Positions 34,401-44,648 of a stretch of 64,000 nt of DNA are shown one piece after another. This stretch comes from Triplophysa rosa (lineage: Eukaryota; Chordata; Actinopteri; Cypriniformes; Nemacheilidae). The stretch spans positions 17,865,673 through 17,929,672 of the forward strand of contig NC_079912.1 in assembly GCF_024868665.1 (NCBI RefSeq). The letters are read 5' to 3'. The notes beneath the pieces were generated by a model, which ran no database searches, had not been told where the DNA came from, and saw nothing but the letters and a program-made list of their open reading frames with translations. Numbering within the stretch: position 1 is the stretch's first letter; every line of letters starts with the position of its first letter. Position numbers and translations under genes: made by a program.

Positions 34401-37400
34401 TCAGACACAATGAAAATAAATATGAAATGTTTCCCTAGCTGTATATGCTATAAAAGTACCTGTACTTTATCAGCCAAGGACGGATCTATCGCAATGTTAC
34501 TGTATTTTCAGAAAAATTGAGCCGCAGCTGCAAATGATGAAAACATATGACAGGTAAGACTTTTTGGTCAGCATTCTCTGCACTGATCTGAGGGATGATT
34601 TTAAACATTGTAAAATGTATACAACGGGTCTGAGGATGCTTTCGGCAGTTGAAAGCCTAGTAACCAAAATGATTCATAAGCAAACACGCAAACCTGTGGG
34701 TTCTAAAAAAAACACACAGGGGTGCAAAATACAAACACAACAGTGCAGTGATGAAAAGATTTCAAATGAACTGCTATCAGGATACAAAATACCATAATTT
34801 AAAATCATTAATACCATGTTGGTAAAATTAGTAACTGTTATTCATTATCATTAACTTTTTCGCTCATTATGTTGGCACAGTTGTGAGACTAACCCTTGAG
34901 GTTTTTCTCCATTATAAATTCACTTTCTATAATTTGCTTTGTACAATCCGGATGCTCTGAAGATATAAAGCACTAGAAAATGTGGGGGGAAAATAAAAGT
35001 GAAAAATGTAAGGCAAATCTGCAAGTTTAGGACATTAGGTTGGTTATATAGCGACATCTCCACGTGTGATTTGACGGAAAGGCAGAACATTTGAAAAGGA
35101 ACTTCTGTGGTAATGAGATCACATGCAGCCAGACCGAAATTCTTCTGACGCACCAGTGTTGCAAATTTTAGCAGATTAAGAGGAAACAACACAACGAGAG
35201 CCCATTATCCCCATAGCATCAACACACTTCACTTAACAGCACAGATAGGGAAACTAGCATGGAAATAATTGTCGTCAAACTGTCAATTTTTATTTCCTTT
35301 CTTCACCAGTAAAAGTCAGCATTTCGTCCCAATTTTCACCGTTGTGTCAGTTAGGAGGCAGAGCGATGAGCTTTACCAGCGGCTGAACTACGGTTGTCGA
35401 TGAAGTTACAGTGAAGTGGCTAAAAATTGACTGCAGTGTGTGAAAAGTCGCTAGTCAGGCTATAAGCGTCTACAAACACAGCTTCTGCTCCAGGGTTCAG
35501 CTAATGACCCAAATCTGCCGACACGCTCTGTGTGTTACGCACATACACTCTCATCTCAACCGCTGACACACCGAGATGCCCTAGTACTCCAAAATGAACT
35601 AATTATGCTAATAAAAACAACAAACATCCATCAAATGTCACAAAGTGAGCAATATTTGACACAAAATTAGCATAGGATTCGTTGACTCAAGGCATAGCCT
35701 CAAGAGCAAATTGTGACCTCAGGCCTAATAAAACTTTTGAAACGGAAATCGGTGTCAGATAAAAGAACAACCAGATACACTGTAAAAAATGATTTGTTGT
35801 TTTTTGTTGTTTCAACTTAAAAAAATAAGTTACCTTGTTGCCTTAAAATTTTAAGTTAGTTCAACTTAAAAATATTAGTTCACTTAATGAATTTGTTGCA
35901 AACTCGTTGTGTTGACTAATATTTTTAAGTTGAACTAACTTAAAATTTTAAGGCAACAAGGTAACTTATTTTTTTTAAGTTGAAACAACAAAAAACAACA
36001 AATCATTTTTTACAGTGTACTCGCGAGACGGAAAAGTTGTAACGCAACAGGACGGAGGGTTCAAACTGGTTGGATGGTTACATCTTTGTCAATATATCCT
36101 TTACATTTGAATCATTGCTATCCACGGCCAAGCTTTTTTTCCGGCACATTAAATGCTGGTCCAAGTTTATTAATAGCAGGCACACAGTGTTAACCAGTCA
36201 CCACCGGCCTAATACATACTCACATTTGCTTACGTATTAATATCGGGATTTAGTGCTCTCAATGCATAATGTGCAGATACATGGAGGGCCACGAACAACA
36301 GCAGGGCCTTAAAGTCCGGGTAAAGAGAATTCTGAGAATTGTTTCGAAACACATTATAGATGTTAGAAATGTATTGCTTAAACACATTACAAAGACTCAG
36401 AAGTATGTAGTACTGAATTGTGGAGTTAAACAGTTTTTCACCGATTCTCTGTTCAGGATTTTTTGGGCGGGGCTAAAACGGGGGATCGATGATTGTCCGA
36501 GCATGCATGGCCCCTCCTCTATGTCTAGAGCGCCTAGCATCAGGTGTCTGCTCAATCACCAGCTCAGGGTTGTAAGCTTTTCGCACACGCTTTCAGGCTC
36601 TCTGCTATGGAGGACTAAACCTGCAAAAATTATAAATAAATAAATGTATAAATAAATAAATATATAAACGAATAAATGTAATAATATGAAAATAAATAAA
36701 GGAATGAATGGTTTGATAAAACAAAATAATTCGTTTTAGCTATTATTGATCTTAGCTTTAACTTTTCTTTTCATTTTTTAAATTGATTTATTATTTTTTG
36801 AGTCCATTTTTTAATTATTATTTTTAATTATTATTATTATTTATTTTTAGATCATTTTATTTATCATTTCCTTTTATTTTTACATTTATTTATTTATACG
36901 TTTATTTATTTTTATATTTATTTATTATTGCATGTATTTATTTCCACTTTTATTTATTTATTATTGAATTTATTCTTACTTTTCTGTGTCTTGTATGATA
37001 ATTAGATGGGTTGGTCTTGCCTACTATTGGTTCAGCGTAGATTGAAGCGTTTGATCGATTACTCTTGACTTGTTTTGGACTAACGTCACGTCACTCACTG
37101 ATCGTTTGCTTCATGTATAACGTTAAGTAACTATGGCAGGCGCACAATTAGCTAGAGAGTTACAGCATTTAACCATGCATCAAATGACTGTGTGTCATTT
37201 AGATTAGGTGCGCTTATTGATGTTTTATTACAGATTGACGGCGAGATAAATGACAAAGTTCTTCAAAATCTGTGCGAGTCAGGGGGTGCTAAGGTGGTGA
37301 CCAAGTTCCGGTTACAGGTCCTCTGCCAAAGAGGTGCATGAACGACCTCAGCAGATTCGTCGATTCTGAAAGCACAAGACGACTTGATATTAAGATGTCT

Positions 37401-40400
37401 AATAAACACAGACTTTCTTGTTACATGATTTTGACATTCTTGTTAAGATTGCAAATTATTGGTATGATCGCCCGTAACGGCTGAAGCGAGGTGAAAAAAT
37501 AAATAAAGCGATTTGACACGGGATTCGTACCCATACAATAAAGCGAGGCAGCGTGTCACTACGGTAACAATCACACTAAGCTATTTCGCAATGCTAGCTG
37601 CTGCGGATCTTTGCAATAATATCAAGATGTCACACAACAATATGCAGCTGGATGAATCAAGGGAATATGCCCGTCTTAACTTGTGACCTCTGTGTTATTT
37701 ATCTCTTATGGAATGTAGTTTACGAGTACCGTTTAGTAACCACGTCTTTTTAGAAGGAATGGTTTCCATTTGATGGCCCCTGTAGTGAAAGAACGATGCT
37801 CATTACTACCGTGTTAACTTGTGACTTAAGTTCACTATGTCTCAATTCATTTACATTATGTTACATCATGTTACATTAAATCTTTACGCTTTTTCTAACC
37901 GAAAGGCTGCTTATAACTATCACTTTGACAAAGCGTTAGCTTGCGACTTCGGTTTACAAGCTCATCTGTGTAGTTAAACCTTATTACATTTTGTGCTTTA
38001 TGATTTTCACCAGTTGAACTGTAACGCCACCATAGCACCCTCTGACTCGCACAGACTTTGAATGTGCTGCAAAGAGGCTAACAACCGAGGGAGAACTTTG
38101 TCATTTATCTCGCCGTCAATCTGTAATAAATCATCAATAAGTGCATCTAATCTGAATGACACATAGTCATTTGATGCATGGTTATCGACTTCATTGGCTA
38201 AATGCTGTAACTCTCTAGCTAATTGTGCGCCCGCCATAGTTACTTAACGTTATACACGAAGCAAACGATCAGTGAGTGACGTGACGTTAGTCCAAAACAA
38301 GTCAAGAGTAATCGATCAAACGCTTCAATCTACGCTGAACCAATAGTAGGCAAGACCAACCCATCTAATTATCATACAAGACACAGAAAAGTAAGAATAA
38401 ATTCAAGAATAAATAAATAAAAGTGGAAATAAATACATGCGATAATAAATAAATATAAAAATAAATAAACGTATAAATAAATAAATGTAAAAATAAAAGG
38501 AAATGATAAATAAAATAATCTAAAAATAAAAAATAATAATAATTAAAAATAATTAAAAATGGACACAAAAAATAATAAATCAATTTAAAAAATGAAAAGA
38601 AAAGTTAAAGCTAAGATCAATAATAGCTAAAACGAATTATTTTGTTTTATCAAACCATTCATTCCTGTATTTATTTTCATATTATTACATTTATTCGTTT
38701 ATATATTTATTTATTTATACATTTATTTATTTATAATTTTTGCAGGTTTAGTCCTCCATACTCTGCCCAACTAAACAAATCTCACGCCAAATAACAAGCA
38801 AATGGTAACGCAGACACGAACGGAAGGAGGATCACTGCGCGTTATCGCGACGTGCTTCAGTGAACGATGTTTAATTAAGAAAATTCTAGACGAGCACGAG
38901 CAGCAGCATCTGCCTTATTTACATTTACGCATTTGGCAGACGCTTTTATCCAAAGTACTGTACTGTTTTTTTATTTTTATTTAAGTAAGTGCAATCCCTG
39001 GGATCGAGCCCATGACCTCAGTCTAACCACTGAGCCACAGGAAAGCTTACCTTATCCGCTCAAGAGAGAACCACTACAAATAGACAAAGCTGTCTGTGTT
39101 CACACTTGACTTCTTTTTTGAAGCTGCTAGCGTCTGTTTTAAATTATAATCCTATGGAGTAAACGGTGTTTTCAAAAAATCCTGATCGCTTTTTAAAAAC
39201 GCCAGTGTCTTTTTCTGCAGCTCAGAGTTTTTTGTTGGGTCAACTTAAAAATAAGTTACCTGGTTTAATTTGATGCAAACTCATATTTTTAAGTTGAATT
39301 AACTAAGGCGACCAGGGGCCCATTTCAATAAGGAGGTTCAACCAACTCTAGGTTAAACCTTGAACTCAGACTTGGTTTACTTAGAAATGAGAAACTTCGA
39401 GTTTTTGGTTTCAGAACAGCTGATTTGAGTTAGTTCAATGTACTCTGGGTAGGCTTACCCTGGGTTAAGCGCGTTCACCACGACTATAAAAAGACCATCA
39501 ATGGAGCTCCGATATTACGATTCACCATGGCAACGGCAACATGGTGGCAGAAAGCAATTGAGAGCGAGGCACACTTTCCGCTCTGCATACAGTGGATTTA
39601 CTGATGTGCTGAAAATGACTTAAGTTTAAATTAATAAATAGATAAATGTACCAATAAACAAATTAATTTATCATTAAATGAGTAAAACAACAGAAATAAT
39701 ACAAAAAATCGTATGTTCTCACTCGCCATGCATGCTCTAGTTACGAGAATAATACGTCATGGTGTATAGGACACCTGTAGGGCGTCAGACTCTCCTGCAA
39801 AGTTTAAATATACCAAATAAACGACTGATCGCCGGTTCGCACCCTGCTCTGAGCAGATTTCAGTTGGAATGGCTGCATGTCAAAATTACTTGTTTATTAC
39901 CTTTATCGCTCCATTTCTGCATGTATGTTTGTATTTAGTAATTTCTTTATTCATGAACTTTATTTATACACTTTATTAAGTCATTTCTCATCGTCCATAG
40001 AAAATTATGCTCTGATGTAATACACGTACGGTGGCTGATGTTATTGATGTAAGGATGGATGAGATATATTTTGATACATCTAATTCACTGTAAAGACAAA
40101 TGGTACAGTTGTAATAAAAATGCACAGGGAAATGACAAAATTCCACTCGGGTCCTACATTCCTCTCCTGAAATCAAAGAACATCCTAATGAATGAATGAA
40201 GCCTCTTCATGAATCCTCTATAAAAGCACATATAAGACACTGAGATGGTCTCCGTGTGATCAAAATGTGTGCCATGAATGACTGTATTAATGAATGAATG
40301 AATGAGTTACACCACTTGTGCTTTAAAAGGGGGAGGAGATCGAAAAAAAACTCTGGGTTTACCAAAGAAACCCTGCTCCTGACCAGGTTAGGTTCACAGA

Positions 40401-43400
40401 GTAAGTTACTACGGTTACTGACTCTGAGTAGAAGTTACCTCTCCTTTAGAAACGGGCTTGAGTTACCCCGCTTTCTCGGGTTTGACATACCTCACATTCT
40501 GAAACGGAAAACCCAGAGTTTCCCTCATTTCAGGGTTAATATACTCAGAGTTTTCACTAAACCTCCTTTCTGAAACGGGCCCCTGGTAACTAAGTTGGTT
40601 ATATATTTGCTAAGTGACAGACATAAATGGTGACAATAATAACGATTCATGGCAAAAAAATTAAATCAGGAAATATGGAGATACAAGGTTTCAGAAGGAC
40701 ATGCATTCTATCAATACATATACGTATTCACATTCTACACGATTTATGTTCTTACAGCCTGTACTAATACATATTTACCATAAAGCCGCTTTGCAACTTC
40801 TGAACTCTTGTATCTCCATATTTTTTTGTTTTTTTGCCAATTATTATTATTAGTCACCCTTTATGTTTGTCTCTAGGTTTTGCACATATCTAACCAATAC
40901 AAAGTATTAAAAAGTGCTCGTCAATTTTGACAACACAGTATTAAATCATTAAAAAAAAAAGAGTACAGTGTTTTCTCCATTTCTTGAAAAACAGTCAATT
41001 TGGACATTCAAGGTTTCAGAAGGACAGCGACGATATAATATATTTAAAACACATTTCCAATCACCTTAGCCTAGTCGCACACTATGTCCAGCATGACTAA
41101 CATTACAATGTTAGAGTGACATGCTAAAATAAGCTGATAGTCAAACTAACCGTCCACAGAGTCAAAGGATCAATTGTGTCAACAACTGAAACAAGCTTTG
41201 TACAAACATCTGAACGCAGCAAAATGCAGATTTTCCTCTCGGCCTGCCAGCGTTGTGAGAAAAAGCCAAGCCTAATATTGTAGGTGGAGGGGCAGCACAC
41301 ATTGAAACCACATTTCACCATTTGCTTTGAAATGGCCACTCTGTGGACGGCTGCCATGTTTGTGAGGAAATGGCAGAAAGATTTCAAAAGCGTATTCAAG
41401 TGTGATACACCTCTGAGAGTTTCCTGCAGCAGGTTGAATGAGCTGATAGGAGCTCACTTGAAAAACCAATGTAACCGTGCAGGCGTTCAGTCATCAGGTA
41501 CCGGGGTTTGAAGGGAACGTCGAACACAAGCATTAATGAAAGCAAGCAGACACACCTCTGAGCTGATGAAATCAGGTCAGCTATAACACGGGAAAGAAAG
41601 AGGAAAACGTTTGCACTGCAAAGATGCCAAGCATTACATGGTGAAGCGTATGCAACTATCAGTTAGACAGCTACCTACTAATTTCATAAAAGCATTTAAC
41701 CTAAACAGACTTCACCACCACAATGAAGAAACAGGAAAAAAGGAACATGTGGCGATATCCGGCTGTTGCCACACTCACTGCTTTGCTGACACACCCAGGA
41801 CTATATTAAGTTTAGCCTAAAATTATAGTCAAATGCTTTTTAGATGATAGAGAAAAACGGCATCCATTTAGTGGTCCTAAAATTGTGTGAAAATGATGAG
41901 AATGTGAACTAGAGGGGCACTAATACAGTATGAATTATGTATTCTAACTGAGATTGATGGCGGTGACTATGTATAACCTGGCGACTGGTGCAAAACACAT
42001 TTCTGGGAAATCAGACGAAGAAGTATGATTATGACTAAGAATGACATCATCAGAATAAATGTTCTGGTTTAGTGTGGGCTGCTTAAAGGGATAGTTTATA
42101 GACTCTTTTTCTGTGAAACATAAAAGAAGATATTTTGAAAAACGTCTTAGTGGTTTGTGTCCACACAGTGGAAGTCAATGGGGGTTAATGTTGTGTGGTT
42201 ACCAACGTTCTTCAAAATATCTTCTTTTGTGTTCTGCAGAAGAAAGAAAGTCATACAGGTTTGGCATGACATGGGGGTCTATAATGGTTTTTATACCACG
42301 GTTTTTGGGTGAACTAATACCTATAGGGTCTAAGCTAAAGTTCACAGAGTTGTTATCTATGCACACGTGGGAACCACACACCTGTGTCACATATCAATTT
42401 TTTTTAACCTTGGACTTTATGTTGATGTTACTCAGGTCGGGGTTTTTTCACAAAATTATTTGAAGAAACCTTGAAACGCCCAAGTTAACAAGCACAAAAG
42501 TGGACTTGAGGGGTATTGAAGCATTACTTGTCAAAATGATTTTAAAGACTTACTCTGTATTTTGATACACACAAAAGCATTGATCTAGAATCAAGCTATG
42601 TAAATTCCTCTTTTAAATATCCATCTATCCAAAATCAAGTATAATTTCTAGAAAACAGATGTGCATTGCTCAAAAATAGCAGTGCGTGCTTTGCTAGAAG
42701 AAACAATAGCCGCCTGACAAAGCAAAAATGTTTGGTTAAGATATTACAGTGAGAGACACATGCTGCTGAAATGTGATGGTAAGCATTCTTACCTCTCGGT
42801 CTCATATTCTTTACTGTCTTTATCATCCTTCTTTTCAGGCACTTCCGACTGGTGCTTCTGAACTATTCTCATGCCTCCTACTTTAACTGTTAGAATGACA
42901 CAAACACAAGATCTGAGTTGATTTCTTTTAACCCTTTCATGCATGAATTAGACAAACTTTTTTACTGTTCTTAGAGCATGAAAAACAAAACTTGTTATAT
43001 ATATATATATATATATAACTTGAGTGGACATGATATGAAGAGTGGACATTGTATCTAGTGTATTGATGGACTAAAGTACCCCGCAGAAGTTGATGTACCA
43101 GCAAAATCCATTAATTTAGGGTTAATGCAATGATGGCATATGAGCATGTTTAAAAACACAATAAAAAATCTTTCAGTGGCCAGCCTTGTTATCTATTCCC
43201 TTGGCCTACTTTAAGGCCTTTACACACATATCGTTATCTGATTGCTTGTGTACTTTACACCCAACTAAAAGATATGCAGATAAAGCAAAACACGTATTTA
43301 AAGGAAGCTTAAACATTAACTGTATCTCGTCGCATAATCAGCTAAGATATATTCTTTACGAAAATATACAGTATGTATAATCTTGCACAAGAGTCGACTT

Positions 43401-43552
43401 GTGTCATGCAACTTGCAAGAACTGCACTTCCCATCACCTGACTCCTCCAAAAGATTTCACAGTAGAAAAACAACAACAGGAGCAGCAGACACATTACCAG
43501 CAGGCGGATGTCCAGCTTTGGTCTCGATCTTCTCTTTGGGTGGCGATGACAT
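28448..43552 (-). CDS. dap: Death-associated protein 1
   Basis: Four exons on the minus strand join in phase: 43498-43552, 42793-42886, 29784-29826 and 28448-28567. They total 312 bases for 103 residues (human DAP 102). Exon 1 gives MSSPPKEKIETKAGHPPA. Exon 2 gives VKVGGMRIVQKH and an acidic KKDDKDSKEYETE stretch. Exon 3 gives SPPKMPVVVSGVVTK. Exon 4 gives GDKDFTPAAAQVAHQKP and the His/Gln-rich end HINQHIHQPRK. DAP is a small, proline-rich, disordered cytosolic protein. In mammals it is a TORC1 substrate that restrains autophagy, and it was first found as a mediator of interferon-gamma-induced death. No folded domain is expected. Introns are 611 bp, 13.0 kb and 1.2 kb; the large one is full of transposons. 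It is convergent with ankrd33b and followed on the same strand by ctnnd2, as in human. Confidence 0.95.
30249..30614. mobile_element. Short inverted-repeat DNA element (AAAGGTCCAATGTGT ends)
   Basis: TTTAAAGGTCCAATGTGTCC on the left and the inverse CACACTGGACCTTTAA on the right define about 366 bases. It is non-coding, and its G+C-rich right portion contains GTTGCAATTTGCAACC, a small palindrome. It lies in intron 2 of dap. A fragment of the same family is in ropn1l intron 4. Confidence 0.75.
31567..31840 (+). mobile_element. Short retroposon-like insertion (AAGATGGCGGCG start, AATAAAG tail)
   Basis: It opens with CCAAGATGGCGGCGCTCGC, a start typical of fish LINE 5' ends, and closes with TGACAATAAAGCAGACTTGA, a typical LINE/retroposon 3' tail. 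Only about 275 bases lie between. No reverse transcriptase is present, so it is an internally deleted LINE or a non-autonomous relative. Confidence 0.5.
35776..36019. mobile_element. Near-perfect palindromic MITE with TA target-site duplication
   Basis: It starts at TA then CACTGTAAAAAATGATTTG and ends with the exact inverse before TA. The two arms, each about 110 bases, are almost perfectly complementary around a short centre near 35885-35905. This allows one long hairpin. The high arm identity indicates recent insertion or gene conversion between arms. It lies in intron 2 of dap. Confidence 0.9.
37508..37590 (-). other. tRNA-like sequence in the centre of the long-inverted-repeat element
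   Basis: On the minus strand, TAGCTTAGTGTG resembles a pol III A box. GGTACGAATCCC (37520-37531) resembles a B box, and ATGGG/CCCGT around it could pair as a T stem. The acceptor stem does not pair, so this is a degenerate tRNA or a tRNA-derived SINE head, not a working tRNA gene. Confidence 0.35.
38007..38237 (-). pseudogene. 76-residue frame inside the right arm of the long-inverted-repeat element
   Basis: The frame starts at an ATG 0.5 kb from the element end and reads inward: MAGAQLARELQHLANEVDNH and on through FRLDALIDDLLQIDGEINDK and VLPRLLASLQHIQSLCES. It is predicted to be helical and amphipathic. The mirrored left-arm copy (start 37134) has a 17-base deletion and further losses that break the frame, so it probably once coded for something. 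I do not recognise the protein family. It looks like the N-terminus of an element-encoded protein cut off at the arm boundary. Confidence 0.5.
38920..39042 (-). mobile_element. tRNA-derived SINE
   Basis: Read on the minus strand, CCTGTGGCTCAGTGGTTAGA holds a perfect A box (TGGCTCAGTGG). A B box-like GGGCTCGATCCC follows. The 3' end is the common teleost SINE/LINE tail, TTTGGATAAAAGCGTCTGCC then AAATGCGTAAATG. Same family as 44144-44275. Confidence 0.8.
39312..40586. mobile_element. DNA transposon with CCAGGGGCCC terminal repeats, inserted in another element
   Basis: Left end CCAGGGGCCCATTTCAATAA; right end is the inverse of CCAGGGGCCCGTTTCAGAAA. The 1.27-kb body has no transposase frame. Motifs such as AACTCTGAGTA/TACTCAGAGTT recur near both ends as sub-terminal inverted repeats. 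The outer flanks (39230-39311 and 40587-40620) read as one interrupted copy related to the MITE at 35776-36019, which shows nesting. A tRNA-like B box (GGTTCGCACCC) lies near 39834 inside it. Confidence 0.75.
42084..42320. mobile_element. Angel-like palindromic element (dap intron 2)
   Basis: TTAAAGGGATAGTTTATAGA start, GAAGATATTTTGAAAAACG and the inverse AATATCTTCTTTTGTGTTCT in the middle, and a degraded GGGTGAACTAATACC end. Confidence 0.75.
42996..43017. repeat. (TA)n microsatellite
   Basis: About 11 TA units in dap intron 1. Confidence 0.9.
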
Positions 43553-43800
43553 GACTGGGGTTGAGTGGTGTCAAACGCATCTCCCGAAGAGTCGTCTCCT
43601 TCCAAATAAAACCAATCCTTCTGTTTTCCTGCCTGAAAAACAACGCACGCTACTGACGACTCCGTCAACGTGGCTTTTTCCTGCCCATTGTTTGGCAACG
43701 GTGCGTGATGATGTCACCACTCCGCTACGACCAATAGGAGCGCTCGATGAGAAATTACGTCCCGCCTCTTTGCTATGGAAAGCGGCTGGGACAGTCGGGT
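43553..43800 (-). promoter_or_regulatory. Probable dap promoter and 5' leader
   Basis: A G+C- and CpG-richer region directly upstream of the dap ATG. It contains an inverted CCAAT box (CCAAT at 43731-43735 on plus), a GC-type CCCGCC (43761-43766) and a CRE-like TGATGTCA (near 43710). No TATA box is seen, in keeping with a broadly expressed gene. Confidence 0.45.
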
Positions 43801-44143
43801 AGAATCAGATAGGATAACGCGTTTGTGAAAGGGACGTAGGCTTGAGTCGCACGTTTCCGACAATAAACGACAACTGTACATTTTAAACATAGTTCTTTTC
43901 TAATCTAAGTGTATTTATCCAAGAGTAGTAACTGTTTGTAAAGTCATCGCACTCGGCGGCTAAATCGGCAAACGCATCCAGGCAGCTATTTCAGTGTACA
44001 GCTAATAAATTGTGAGAAGACAGATATTTCAAAAATCGCTGACTAAGGTTTTGTCAACAAAACAACATATTCCTGATCAACAATTACACCTGACATTGCA
44101 TATTCTCTACAGAGCGTCTTTGTTAAAGGGCCAGCTCATCTTT

Positions 44144-44275
44144 CCTGTGGCTCAGTGGTTAGAGCATGGCACTAGCAATGACATCATGGGTTGGATCCCA
44201 GGGGATTGCACATAGTCAGAAACAATCGAAGTCGCTTTGGATAAAAATGCATTTATGACAAATGCATAAATGTAA
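44144..44275 (+). mobile_element. tRNA-derived SINE
   Basis: Perfect pol III A box TGGCTCAGTGG (44148-44158), B box-like GGTTGGATCCC (44189-44199), and the tail GAAGTCGCTTTGGATAAAAA then GCATAAATGTAAAT. It abuts the Angel-like copy that follows. Confidence 0.85.
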
Positions 44276-44648
44276 ATCCCTGTCTTTTACTAACCTTCAG
44301 TAGTTCCAAATCTGTATTTCTTTGTTCCGATGAACACAGAGAAAGATATTTGGAAGAATGCTTGTAACCAAACAGTTCTTGGCCACCATTGACTACCATA
44401 GTAGAAAAAAGTTACAATGGTCCTCAAAAGTGCCCCAGAACTCTTTGCAAAGAATATCTTCTTTTGGGTTCAACAGAACAAAGAATTTTATAAAGCAATT
44501 TTTCCTACTATGGTAGTCACAAACTGTTTGGTTCCAGGCATTCTTCCAAATATCCTTCTCTGTGTTCATCAGAACTAAAACCTTTTTACAGATTTGGGGG
44601 TGTAGATGAAGACAGAATTTTCACTTTCGGGTGAACTGTTCCTTTAAG
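44276..44648. mobile_element. Angel-like palindromic element, left end lost to a SINE junction
   Basis: The interior matches the subtype seen at 25624-25946 (GAACACAGAGAAAGATATTT, TTGACTACCATAGTAG). The right end GGGTGAACTGTTCCTTTAA is intact. The expected left end is absent where the SINE tail stops. No gene is seen from here to 48900; the part nearest ctnnd2 may be its 3' UTR. Confidence 0.75.

Larger units (their letters stand above)
36606..38760. mobile_element. Long-terminal-inverted-repeat element, 2.15 kb
   Basis: Left arm 36606-37311 and right arm 38007-38760 are inverted copies of each other, about 700-750 bases each and mostly identical, with small deletions in the left. Both start TATGGAGGACTAAACCTGCA and continue into an (AAATAAAT)-rich stretch. 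They then reach a G+C-richer part carrying the same inward-reading ATG frame (MAGAQLARELQHL...). The hexamer CTCTGC flanks both ends and is a possible 6-bp target-site duplication. The 0.7-kb centre is unrelated to the arms and has no transposase. Six-base duplications and long inverted repeats recall Polinton/Maverick or fold-back elements, but I cannot assign a family. Confidence 0.85.

Noticed and set aside
36269..36643. 124-residue open frame (+) just left of the long-inverted-repeat element
   Set aside because: It runs into the element end and has no recognisable domain or splice context.
43383..43802. 139-residue open frame (+) across the dap first exon and promoter
   Set aside because: Antisense to the well-supported dap exon 1 and its G+C-rich promoter, which favours chance open frames.
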